Shown here: positions 34,746 through 42,266 of the stretch, piece after piece
Position numbering within the stretch: the first letter of the stretch is position 1
Layout of the letters: every line of letters begins with the position of its first letter
Program-made: the position numbers and the translations under genes
Assembly (NCBI GenBank): GCA_965218935.1
Contig: CBDCMH010000011.1
Location: 1-64,000, forward strand
Length of the DNA stretch: 64,000 bases
Direction: 5' to 3'
From: JADFOI01 sp965218935
GTDB lineage: Bacteria; Acidobacteriota; UBA6911; RPQK01; JADFOI01
The notes under the pieces: generated by a model
Seen by the model: the letters and a program-made list of their open reading frames with translations, nothing else
The model's database searches: none
What the model was told of the DNA's origin: nothing

Positions 34746-35055
34746 AGCGTTCTCCTTTTGGTTGTGCCATGACCAGCATCGGCTTGCTCTGATGGGCTGT
34801 CAAGATCAGCCCTTTGAGGGGGTGAGATCTCACCCCCTCAAACCTTCCAACTCTCTCTTAACTCTCGGCCCTATGTGTCCCACTTTCGCTGACGGGATAC
34901 ACTGAAAAGATCGTGAACACACTTGATCGGGGAACCCATGTGCAGAGCAAATGGTCTAAGAAAAGCGGGTCCATCCTAGAGGACGCTTTCAAAGCGATCA
35001 TGAAAACGTGGGATTCATATCTAATAACGCTTCAGCAGACGGAGCAAATCGCTTA

Positions 35056-35358
35056 TCAGGCTTCCCCAATCATTTCATGGAGCGTAATACTTGCGGGTTC
35101 GGCCAGAAGATTGCCAGCCTTTTCCCGAAAAGTCTTTAAATAAGGCATTTGCAAATGCTCGTCCAGGTCTTCCTGGCTCTTCCAGTTTTCGTAAAACATA
35201 AAACGCGACGGATCTTCCTTAGACTGATGCAAATCGTAATGGATGCAGCCCGCCTCGGATCGGGTGGGACCCTGAAGGGCCATAAGCTCCCCCTTGACCT
35301 CCTCCTCCAATCCAGGTTTCGCTTTAAATAGAGCCAGAACCGTTACTTTTGTTCCCAT
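35056..35358 (-). CDS. antibiotic-biosynthesis-monooxygenase (ABM) domain protein
   Basis: 100 residues from the ATG at 35358, preceded by GAAGGGAAG. The ferredoxin-like ABM fold is seen in TVLALFKAKPGLEEEVKGEL, SEAGCIHYDLHQSKEDPSRFMFYENW and LDEHLQMPYLKTF. Members (YgiN-like) act as small quinol or heme monooxygenases or as dimeric enzymes of unknown substrate. It stands alone. Confidence 0.85.
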   Translation of the reverse strand: MGTKVTVLALFKAKPGLEEEVKGELMALQGPTRSEAGCIHYDLHQSKEDPSRFMFYENWKSQEDLDEHLQMPYLKTFREKAGNLLAEPASITLHEMIGEA

Positions 35359-35628
35359 GTTTTCTTCCCTTCTCTGTCCTTGCTGTTCGTCGAAAAAAGT
35401 GGGTACCCGAGAGTCCTGAATTCCATTTAAACACATCCCACAGCCCTGGGATATGGGACGGAGAAGGGGGAAATGCAGGTTCGAGAAAAAGTGGACGACA
35501 GTCGCGTTTGGTGATGCCCGTCACTGTAAGGCTCCTGGGATAGAGCTAGAATCACCACTGTGAACGTGGAATGTGGTTTTAACAAAATGGGAAAACTATT
35601 GGAAAATCTCACAACAGGGGGTGCTTTA

Positions 35629-36375
35629 ATGAAAGGTTTTTGCTTTCTGCTCATTGGCCTGATCGCCTTTTCGGTAGGCCTGTATGGGCAAGAGGAACTG
35701 ACCATCGATGACATCATCGATATGGTACAGGCAGGGCTCAGTGACTCATTCATTCAAAAGAAAATTCGCATCAGCCAACTGGAATACCCACCGACTGTCG
35801 AAGATCTCGTCGAGCTCAGAAGGGCAGGGGTTTCCGAGAGGATCATCCTGGCACTGATGGGCATAGGTACCAAGGGCCAGATTGATTCCACATCACAGAC
35901 AAGGTATTCATACGAAGGTATGCCTCACCCTGACTATGAACTCGTTGGGGCCTTTTCCGCTTTCTTTTTGGACGGTGTTCAAGACGTCCGCGGCTGGAAT
36001 ATCACCAGTACCAATCATTTCAACAATTTGGTCGGCCTCACGATCGATGGAGGCGGTTACTACAACGGGGGATTCAACCAGGGCCTGTATACCTTCATGG
36101 GTGGACCTCAGTTTTCCTTCCGTTACACGAAATGGGTAACCCCTTATGTTCGAGTATTGGGCGGCGGAACCTGGGTCCAACCCGGCCTTTTCGATGTGAC
36201 CGCCCTTACCGGCAGCAAGTTTGGATACGGGTACGGAGCGGGATTCGGATTGGATGCCAGAATCAACGAATCGCTCGCCTTTCGAGCAGGCCCGCTTGAA
36301 TTCATCAGACTCCGCGTTCTTGGAGATAATCACGATCAGATTCGAGCCTCTATTGGAATCGTTGGAAGGTGGTAG
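35629..36375 (+). CDS. outer-membrane beta-barrel-like secreted protein
   Basis: About 248 residues from the ATG at 35629 (MKGFCFLLIGLIAFSVGLYG), an obvious signal peptide; the upstream in-frame start at 35560 adds a non-signal leader. Residues 25-85 are a helical region (LTIDDIIDMVQAGLSDSFIQKKI, then VEDLVELRRAGVSERII) that looks like a repeated helical motif, and the rest alternates aromatic and polar residues (YYNGGFNQGLYTFMGGPQFSFRY), ending GIVGRW. Eight-strand OmpA/OmpX-like barrels end this way. Function unknown. Confidence 0.7.
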   Translation: MKGFCFLLIGLIAFSVGLYGQEELTIDDIIDMVQAGLSDSFIQKKIRISQLEYPPTVEDLVELRRAGVSERIILALMGIGTKGQIDSTSQTRYSYEGMPHPDYELVGAFSAFFLDGVQDVRGWNITSTNHFNNLVGLTIDGGGYYNGGFNQGLYTFMGGPQFSFRYTKWVTPYVRVLGGGTWVQPGLFDVTALTGSKFGYGYGAGFGLDARINESLAFRAGPLEFIRLRVLGDNHDQIRASIGIVGRW

Positions 36376-36578
36376 AAAGCCCACCGCAGCGAGAATCGAG
36401 GTCCTGATTCTCCCGAAAATGGACCTTCCCAGGATTTTGGTATTAACTTATTCAAAATCAATAGTTTAGTGTCGTTCTTTGAGAATTCGATGACGCTCAT
36501 TCTGCTCAGAAAAGCCAGACATGACCTTTATGATGGAAGTCGAGCGGCCGTACTAAGAAAACGAAAAGGGGTGAAGTG

Positions 36579-36722
36579 ATGGAAGCTTATTGTGTAAAGT
36601 GCAAAGAAAAGAAGGAAATGAAAGACGCCAAGAGCATCACCATGAAGAATGGCAGACCCGCATCTCAAGGCGTGTGTCCGAGCTGTGGCACCAAGATGTT
36701 CCGAATCGGAAAAAGTAGTTAA
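36579..36722 (+). CDS. small zinc-ribbon protein (DUF5679-like)
   Basis: 47 residues: MEAYCVKCKEKKEMKDAKSI, then a central TMKNGRPASQGVC and PSCGTKMFRIGKSS. Two CxxC pairs (YCVKC, VCPSC) form a treble-clef or rubredoxin-like zinc knuckle, as in DUF5679 proteins that are found in many bacteria and archaea. GGGGTGAAGTG lies before the ATG. The function is unknown; nucleic-acid or protein contacts are plausible. A terminator follows 21 bp later. Confidence 0.8.
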   Translation: MEAYCVKCKEKKEMKDAKSITMKNGRPASQGVCPSCGTKMFRIGKSS

Positions 36723-36742
36723 TCTGCAGGAAGAAAGATGAG

Positions 36743-36775
36743 GGGCGGAAGGTTTTTCCTTCCGCCCTTATCTTT
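36743..36775 (+). terminator. rho-independent terminator
   Basis: GGGCGGAAGG (36743-36752), a five-T loop and CCTTCCGCCC (36758-36767) form a perfect stem, followed by TTATCTTTT. It ends the zinc-ribbon transcript. Confidence 0.88.
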
Positions 36776-36886
36776 TAGGATACCGACTCCTCACTGGCCG
36801 CAAACAACAGGAATCCCTCCCTGGAAGAGTATACCCGCTACAAGAAACACTGCTGCAACGGGTGAGCCGGATCTTCAGGAGACAGG

Positions 36887-37423
36887 ATGGCATCGCAGCG
36901 CAAGTATCAGTTCATCGATCGAAAGCAGCAAGTTCGCTTTGCCATAAGTGTCGCGCTGTTCTCGCTGCTCTTCCCTCTTCTCTTTCTGGGTCTGGCCGTC
37001 TCTCCGTCTCTTTCCGGTCTGTTGATCGGCGAGGACGCTGCAAATATTCAGCCCCTGCTCGATCAATTTATCGACTTTTCTTTCCGCCACTGGTGGTTGG
37101 CTTTACTTTGTCTTATGTTTGTCTCGGTAGCCAGTATCCTGTTCAGCCATCTGATCTTTGGTCCCATGCGCCGCTTTGAAATCGTGCTCAAGCAAAAGAA
37201 CGAGTTTCCCGATGAGCCGGTGTTCTGTCAGTTGCGAAAAGGGGACTATTTTCACGAGTTCTCCAGGCTGTTTGACAAAGTTTTAAACAGATTGCAGGCT
37301 GCGCAAACTCCCCTGAAGAGTATGGACGAGCAAGCCCTGGAGACGGGGGAGATCCATCCGGCTCCGCCCGACCAAACTGAGGGCGCTTCCCCGGACCCGC
37401 CGGGCGCTAGAATCTCGGGTTAA
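36887..37423 (+). CDS. two-span membrane protein with HAMP-like region
   Basis: 178 residues. Two hydrophobic segments (VRFAISVALFSLLFPLLFLG and WWLALLCLMFVSVASILFS) enclose a short extracytoplasmic loop, and then a HAMP-like run (LIFGPMRRFEIVLKQKNEF) leads to RLFDKVLNRLQAAQ and a Pro-rich tail. It resembles membrane stubs of signalling proteins with no output domain. The 3' end overlaps the minor-pilin gene on the other strand by four bases. A link to pilus function is only suggested by position. Confidence 0.7.
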   Translation: MASQRKYQFIDRKQQVRFAISVALFSLLFPLLFLGLAVSPSLSGLLIGEDAANIQPLLDQFIDFSFRHWWLALLCLMFVSVASILFSHLIFGPMRRFEIVLKQKNEFPDEPVFCQLRKGDYFHEFSRLFDKVLNRLQAAQTPLKSMDEQALETGEIHPAPPDQTEGASPDPPGARISG

Positions 37424-38880
37424 TAAGGTGGCTCGAGCTCGGGAAACACCTCACGCCAGGTGAGTCTCTTCAAGGGCAAAAGACCGAATCCCATCCCAAT
37501 GCCGGTGGACTGATAGTAGAAGTTGCTGTTTCCGGCAACCGTAAAAGAGGGGGTACCGTAGCTCCAGGTGCCGTCCCCATTGTCCATGGTCTTGGCCACA
37601 AAGAGTCCGCCTAAAATACCCACGTTGGAACCGCTCATATCAAAATCTCCCTCTCCCACTACCAGAATCAATCCGTGATAGGCAAAGGCAGCCTCAAAAC
37701 GCAGTCTGCCTCTGACAATTAGGACGCCGGCACCGCTGGCGTTGCCCCCGACTCTGCAATCCCCTTCGCAGTAGGTGATCTGGGGAGCCGCATCGCTTCC
37801 GATATTGTTGCCAGCGTAGTTGGTTCCGTCGGCCAGCGTTACATCAGCCACGGCCGCGGTCTTGCTGATGAACCCCATGAGATAGGTGGCGTCGAAGATA
37901 TTTCTGGCGTCCGGGTTGGGGTCGTTACGGACCCCGTCGGTAGCATCTCGCAAGGAAGGCGTCCCACCGTAATCGGACTGGTTGCCCATAATATTGTTGG
38001 CCTGCCCGACAGTTAGATCATCGTCAATGGTGTTTCTCAGCGTCTCGCCGTCTCCACCTCCGGGGTCGTCAAAAATAGCGTCAATAGCGGCGGTATCATC
38101 CGGCAATCCGTCCCCATCTGCGTCCGCGGTGTGCACATCGTCTCCCGCCTCAAGATCGGCCAGGGTCATGGTGGGGTGGTCATACCCATCAATATCAAAA
38201 GCAGCTCCTGCGAACAGGGTCATCCCCGCTGACGGTAGAGCATCAGGACCGTAGATGGTAAAAGATGCGTTGAGATCCAGTGTCTTGTCCCGCTTCAACA
38301 CCGCCTCGACAATGCCCACCGAGTTTTTGACCGTTCCCCCATAAGTTGAGAACTGCCCGGCACCAATCCTTTGGATTCCCAGGGCACGAAGATAGACGAT
38401 TCCATCAACATCGCTGGTCACATCACCGTCCCCGTCGTCGTTATCGCTGATCTTGGCCCAGTACCTTCCGCCCCCGCCCAGCGATAGGCCCTCGCCAGGG
38501 GTCAGAAAGCCGTTGACCGTCAGGGTGGCCATCCGGCTGGGTGGATTCTCGAAATCAATATTCATCGCTTCCATGGGAGCGATGGGGGTTCGCTGAAAAT
38601 ACTCGTCGGCTGTTGTTCCTGGAGTGGGTACCGTGTAGTTCATGTACCTCGGGACCGGAGTTGTGGATTGCAAGAGGGCAGTCAGATTCTGCATTCGCAA
38701 GGCATTCTTCTGAGCACTGTAACCTGCTTCGGCATTCACTCGAGCCTTCTTTTGGTTCTCCAGCTCATTACTCATGGAAAACTCGGTCATGCTGTCAAAA
38801 ATCATGGACATGCCCAGAAGTGCCAGTAAAACGGAAACGATGGTCACGGTCAAAAGAGCGGCGCCCGATTCATCTTTCAT
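37420..38880 (-). CDS. PilX-like type IV pilus assembly protein
   Basis: About 486 residues from the ATG at 38880. The N-terminus MKDESGAALLTVTIVSVLLA is the PilX N-terminal domain, with a hydrophobic helix after the leader and an unusual GAALL in place of GFTLL. The rest is a large secreted body, rich in Gly, Asp and Thr, with calcium-loop-like runs (DNDDGDGDVTSDVDG, DADGDGLPDD). It is longer than classical PilX. Last gene of a four-gene pseudopilin operon. Confidence 0.82.
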   Translation of the reverse strand: MKDESGAALLTVTIVSVLLALLGMSMIFDSMTEFSMSNELENQKKARVNAEAGYSAQKNALRMQNLTALLQSTTPVPRYMNYTVPTPGTTADEYFQRTPIAPMEAMNIDFENPPSRMATLTVNGFLTPGEGLSLGGGGRYWAKISDNDDGDGDVTSDVDGIVYLRALGIQRIGAGQFSTYGGTVKNSVGIVEAVLKRDKTLDLNASFTIYGPDALPSAGMTLFAGAAFDIDGYDHPTMTLADLEAGDDVHTADADGDGLPDDTAAIDAIFDDPGGGDGETLRNTIDDDLTVGQANNIMGNQSDYGGTPSLRDATDGVRNDPNPDARNIFDATYLMGFISKTAAVADVTLADGTNYAGNNIGSDAAPQITYCEGDCRVGGNASGAGVLIVRGRLRFEAAFAYHGLILVVGEGDFDMSGSNVGILGGLFVAKTMDNGDGTWSYGTPSFTVAGNSNFYYQSTGIGMGFGLLPLKRLTWREVFPELEPPY

Positions 38881-38912
38881 GACAGTTTTCTCTCGCATGA
38901 GATTCCAGAGCC

Positions 38913-39572
38913 CTAATTGGCAAAGACATCAAAGGATCGGCTTCGCAGCATCACTTCCGATTGCAGAGTGATACTTTGGACCTCATCAGTCAGTGGATTG
39001 AGATCCTCAGTCTCGGCCACCACTGCTATTTGAACCCGAACGATGTCGTCTTCATCGGCAGTTTCATTTCCGCTGATATCCAGGAAAGTGAAATCGAAGG
39101 ATAGGTTTGCAGCAACAACGTCCGGACCGTAGCCAATGTCCAGGTAAAGGGATTCCTGGGAGACATTGTAGCGGACCACTACCTGTTCATAGAGGTTGTC
39201 CAAGGTCCCGTCAGGATTTCCGGAGGCCTCCAGAGGATCAGCACTGGCAGCCGGAACCGATCCGGTAATGTCGCTGTTAATCTGGATGTGGTTGGCTCCC
39301 AGAAGTTCAATGGGCGGGATGTCGTTGTCTCTAAGATATCCCTCCGGATCATTTCCCGCCTGTCGCAGATAGGAATTGATCTGAAGCATGGCAGCCCGGG
39401 CTTGCTGAGTCGCTTCAAGGATATCCTGCTGGGACTCAAAGGAGTGCTGGCTCTGGAAAAAGAGGGAAAAAATGGCCCCCGCGGCGACAACAAGGACCGC
39501 GTTGGCAATCAGTATTTCGGCAAGGGTGAAGCCACGACTGCAGGTATTGAAGAAGGCTCGTGATGGGGTCAT
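38913..39572 (-). CDS. PilW-like minor pilin
   Basis: 219 residues. The prepilin leader CSRGFTLAEILIANAVLVV has G/F cleavage and Glu at +5, followed by a long amphipathic helix (QQDILEATQQARAAMLQINSYLRQAGNDPEG). The LRQAGNDPEGY run is a PilW hallmark. Its start overlaps the stop of the PilV-like gene by four bases. Confidence 0.88.
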   Translation of the reverse strand: MTPSRAFFNTCSRGFTLAEILIANAVLVVAAGAIFSLFFQSQHSFESQQDILEATQQARAAMLQINSYLRQAGNDPEGYLRDNDIPPIELLGANHIQINSDITGSVPAASADPLEASGNPDGTLDNLYEQVVVRYNVSQESLYLDIGYGPDVVAANLSFDFTFLDISGNETADEDDIVRVQIAVVAETEDLNPLTDEVQSITLQSEVMLRSRSFDVFAN

Positions 39573-40000
39573 GGCACGAAAATTGTGGTCAGGCTCAAGT
39601 CAGTGGTCAGCTGGTTTGAGACCTGGGGCTCTACGGTTACGTTGACGATCTTCTGTGGCCCAGCGATGGTGACCGTCCAGGAGACCTCAAACTGGGTGTC
39701 TCCCATGCTGCTGCCCGTGGGTGCCTCCATGATCATGGTCTCCGGACCGTGGGAACCGGCCGTGAGGTCACTCGAACCCGTGTTCGCTTCCAACTCATTG
39801 TTGTACTCCCCTCTCAGGGACTCCAGCTTTTCCTGGGCAATCAGGGTCCCCATAGTCTCAAAACGGGTTGAAGCGTTTTGCCGAATGGCTGTGGACATGA
39901 GCTGAACCGTTCCCAGCAGGGTTATGGCCAGGACCGCCAAGGCGATCATGCTCTCAATTAAGGTAAAGCCGCTTTCCTTTGAGATCCTCGACTTATTCAT
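39569..40000 (-). CDS. PilV-like minor pilin
   Basis: 143 residues. Leader and methylation site ESGFTLIESMIALAVLAITLL, then QLMSTAIRQNASTRFETMGTLIAQEKLE, typical of PilV/GspI-like proteins. It begins 5 bp after the FimT-like gene and overlaps the PilW-like gene. Confidence 0.9.
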   Translation of the reverse strand: MNKSRISKESGFTLIESMIALAVLAITLLGTVQLMSTAIRQNASTRFETMGTLIAQEKLESLRGEYNNELEANTGSSDLTAGSHGPETMIMEAPTGSSMGDTQFEVSWTVTIAGPQKIVNVTVEPQVSNQLTTDLSLTTIFVP

Positions 40001-40005
40001 AGCCT

Positions 40006-40443
40006 TCAGCTCTGCTTAATCCTTCCCGAGGGACTCACAACAATTGAGATGGAATAGCCCGATTGGTTGACCAACACAATGGTGCCCGCGCGGGCATGAC
40101 CGCGGGAGTAAAACCGTATCCGACTGACCGGAACCGATGAAAACGTGTTTCCCGACTGCAGGGATTTCTCCGTTCGTGGAGAATTGTTGGGGTCATTGGC
40201 GTCAATGATCTGAATAGTGCTGTCCCCTGTGTCCAAATTCACGTCGTAGATCCAGTTTCGCGAAATAGCCAGGGCCCGACCCGCATTCAATTCGCTTGCC
40301 ACCAGGTCGGCCGAGGCGCTCAGGCTGTAATAATCCAGGATTTGCTCAATCTTGGGGACGGTGATGCTGAGAAAAATGGTGGCAAGAACGGTGACCACCG
40401 CCGTTTCAAGGAGAGTAAAGCCCGATTGCAAGCGTCTTGTCAT
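40006..40443 (-). CDS. FimT/GspH-like pseudopilin
   Basis: 145 residues from the ATG at 40443 (MTRRLQSGFTLLETAVVTVL), which places a normal short prepilin leader before the G/F cleavage site; the frame is open further upstream but without such a signal. Helix LSASADLVASELNAGRALAIS and C-terminal GTIVLVNQSGYSISIVVSPSGRIK fit the GspH/FimT domain. It opens the minor-pilin operon, whose promoter must be in 40444-41007. Confidence 0.88.
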   Translation of the reverse strand: MTRRLQSGFTLLETAVVTVLATIFLSITVPKIEQILDYYSLSASADLVASELNAGRALAISRNWIYDVNLDTGDSTIQIIDANDPNNSPRTEKSLQSGNTFSSVPVSRIRFYSRGHARAGTIVLVNQSGYSISIVVSPSGRIKQS

Positions 40444-41007
40444 TCGTAAATACCCAAGATTTGGCCTGATGGAGCACACGGGTGGGGAAGACCATGGCCT
40501 TTTGGAGAATTTGGAATCAGTGTCCCCCAAGCTGTGCAGAAAACAGGACAACCCCCCTTCATTTGCGAAATTTCGACGCATTTTCTCGTCCTCCTGGAGA
40601 GCAGAAGAAAAAATGATCGGTTTGCTTTTCAGAATCGAGTCGTGGAACGCCTGCCCTCCCAAGCAAGCCTCTATCCACACCCGTACTCAATGATTCATTA
40701 AAGAATTGTCTGTGTCCTAAGCAATCGACGTACCAAACGAAGAGACCCTAGGATATAAATAGATTCAACTTCTTTATTAACAATAGTTTATTGGTATCAC
40801 ACGCCCAAACACAGGGGGAAACAGGGGTTGGAGGGATCCGTCAACTGTAAACCGGAGTAGACAGCAATTTAGCGTTCCGGGGTTTTCTTGATGTTACAAT
40901 GGCCCACCGAACTCTTAGCCGGGATTATAAATGAATCGGCACTTCGTAAGGAAAACCTATGCATATCCCGGCTAAATCCGATAACTTCTGCAGCGGAGGG
41001 TACTCTC
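40444..41007. other. intergenic region between divergent pilin and flavoprotein genes
   Basis: About 560 bp with no convincing gene. It should hold the promoters of the minor-pilin operon (leftward) and the PPOX gene (rightward). The AT-rich stretch 40745-40800 (ATATAAATAG, TTATTAACAATAG) is the best promoter candidate. An inverted repeat at 40915-40975 is described separately. Confidence 0.5.
40915..40975. promoter_or_regulatory. 11-bp inverted repeat before the PPOX gene
   Basis: TTAGCCGGGAT at 40915-40925 and ATCCCGGCTAA at 40965-40975 are exact inverted copies separated by 39 bases. The second arm lies 32 bases before the ATG. It may be a two-site operator or a leader stem. Confidence 0.5.
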
Positions 41008-41406
41008 ATGCCCATTGAAATTCCCGAGACAGTCAAGCAATTCCTGAGCGAAAAGGCCTACGGTCATGTGGTCACGCGCAATCCAGACGGCAGTCCCCAA
41101 GTGAGTATGGTGTGGATGGACGTGGAGGGGAACGACCTTCTCTTCAACACCGCGGAGGGGAGAGTCAAACCACGAAACCTGCGCAGCGACCCACGCATCA
41201 TCATTTCGGTCCAGAGTCCTTCCGACCCCCAGGTTCATTCCGTGTTCCACGGGACGACCACCGTGACTGAGGAGGGAGCGGAGCAGCACATCGACAAGCT
41301 GGCCAAACGTTTTCTGGAAATGGAAGAGTATCCGTGGCGAGTGCAAGGCGAGAAGCGACTGCTCGTTCGGACCCAGGTGGATCGCATCGGGGGATATGGG
41401 CTCTGA
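41008..41406 (+). CDS. PPOX-class (pyridoxamine-phosphate-oxidase fold) flavin/F420-type protein
   Basis: 132 residues from the ATG at 41008, chosen for GGAGGG eight bases upstream. VKQFLSEKAYGHVVTRNPDGSPQVSMVWMDVEGNDLLFNTAEGRVKPRNLRSDPR is shown here in parts: KAYGHVVTRNPDGSPQ, SMVWMDVEG, FNTAEGRVKPRNL. This is the split-barrel fold of PPOX/FDOR proteins. Binding could be FMN, F420 or heme; the KxRNL pattern is usual in F420-type members. Standalone gene. Confidence 0.85.
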   Translation: MPIEIPETVKQFLSEKAYGHVVTRNPDGSPQVSMVWMDVEGNDLLFNTAEGRVKPRNLRSDPRIIISVQSPSDPQVHSVFHGTTTVTEEGAEQHIDKLAKRFLEMEEYPWRVQGEKRLLVRTQVDRIGGYGL

Positions 41407-41483
41407 CAGAAAGGCGGGACCCGGAGCAGGCCAGCAGATGAGTCTGTCGCCCAGACCGCTGGCTAGTCTTCCCAATCGTACTT

Positions 41484-41506
41484 GTTGTCAGCTGTCAGTT
41501 GTCAGC
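41484..41506. repeat. short TGTCAG direct-repeat tract
   Basis: TTGTCAGCTGTCAGTTGTCAGC contains three TGTCAG units seven or eight bases apart, between two genes. Such tracts are common low-complexity intergenic repeats; no role is evident. Confidence 0.5.
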
Positions 41507-41508
41507 TT

Positions 41509-42138
41509 TTAGTGCATGTAGAAAAAGCAGGAAAAAATCACCGGCGCATAAGCCAGATCGATGATACCCGCTTCACCGAGCACATCGGAAATTTCCTGCT
41601 CGTCGGTGGCCCACGCTGAAACGGCGTTCTCCACCGTGATCAGGTACTCTTCTGTTCCCACTTCCTCAAAGGTAAACTCCTTGATCACCTTGAACACCAG
41701 GTTGGCAATAATGCCGTCGGGAAGACCCTTGTTGTTGAAAATCGTGATCTTTACACGGCTCACATCGTCCTCTCCCTCGACCACCTCGGTCCTCACAGTG
41801 GCTCCCGAGGCTTCCGAATCAGGTGTCAACTCGGCCCGGTCAAAGACGATGCCTCTTGAGCTGGGAAAGGAAATTTCCGAAGTCACCTTCCCGCTGGCAA
41901 TCTCTGGGGCATTGCTCAAAGTCAAGGAGAGGAAGGCATCTCTGAAAACATTACCCCCTAAATTGGGCGAGTCTCGCCCCAGCGTGACCTGAAGAGCGTC
42001 TCCCGTTGAAGGGGCTTGGGGATCGGGTAGGCCCATTGGCTGGGGAAAAACCGGCAGGAGCGATGGCAAGACAAAGAACCCGACAAAAAGAGCGGCCAGG
42101 ACAGACAAACTGAACTTGAACATAGAAGGCATCCTCAT
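41509..42138 (-). CDS. secreted cohesin-like domain protein
   Basis: 209 residues. A signal segment (FKFSLSVLAALFVGFFVLPS) is followed by a beta-sandwich with the cohesin-type pattern ALQVTLGRDSPNLGGNVFRD, IASGKVTSEISFPSSRGIVFDRAEL and KITIFNNKGLPDGIIANLVFKV. It ends in PVIFSCFFYMH, a short Cys-aromatic tail not typical of cohesins. Cohesin folds in non-cellulolytic bacteria serve as surface or adhesion modules. Alone between two other secreted or cytoplasmic genes. Confidence 0.72.
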   Translation of the reverse strand: MRMPSMFKFSLSVLAALFVGFFVLPSLLPVFPQPMGLPDPQAPSTGDALQVTLGRDSPNLGGNVFRDAFLSLTLSNAPEIASGKVTSEISFPSSRGIVFDRAELTPDSEASGATVRTEVVEGEDDVSRVKITIFNNKGLPDGIIANLVFKVIKEFTFEEVGTEEYLITVENAVSAWATDEQEISDVLGEAGIIDLAYAPVIFSCFFYMH

Positions 42139-42266
42139 CTTCCCGCTCTACTTAGAGCTCCTCTTGGCAATGGCGTGCTCGCCGCCGAGCTCTTCCAACT
42201 ACTCCCCGGGGGGTGGGGCCTGCAGTTGAAAGAGAGCGCTGTTGCCTGCCCTTCGGGCAGCGTCGG

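Larger units (their letters stand above)
33360..34901 (-). mobile_element. IS3-family insertion sequence
   Basis: Two transposase genes (orfA, orfB) are flanked by imperfect inverted ends: from 33360 TGTACGTCTTCAGCGAGAAT and, reversed, TGTATCCCGTCAGCGAAAGT from 34901; both continue GGGACA. The ends begin TGTA and finish TACA. No target duplication is clear, which suggests later recombination or end erosion. The left end sits 12 bp from the tRNA-Arg fragment. Confidence 0.8.

Noticed and set aside
34913..35143. Open frame of 76 residues on the plus strand
   Set aside because: No ribosome site, no recognisable protein, and it overlaps the ABM gene end on the other strand.
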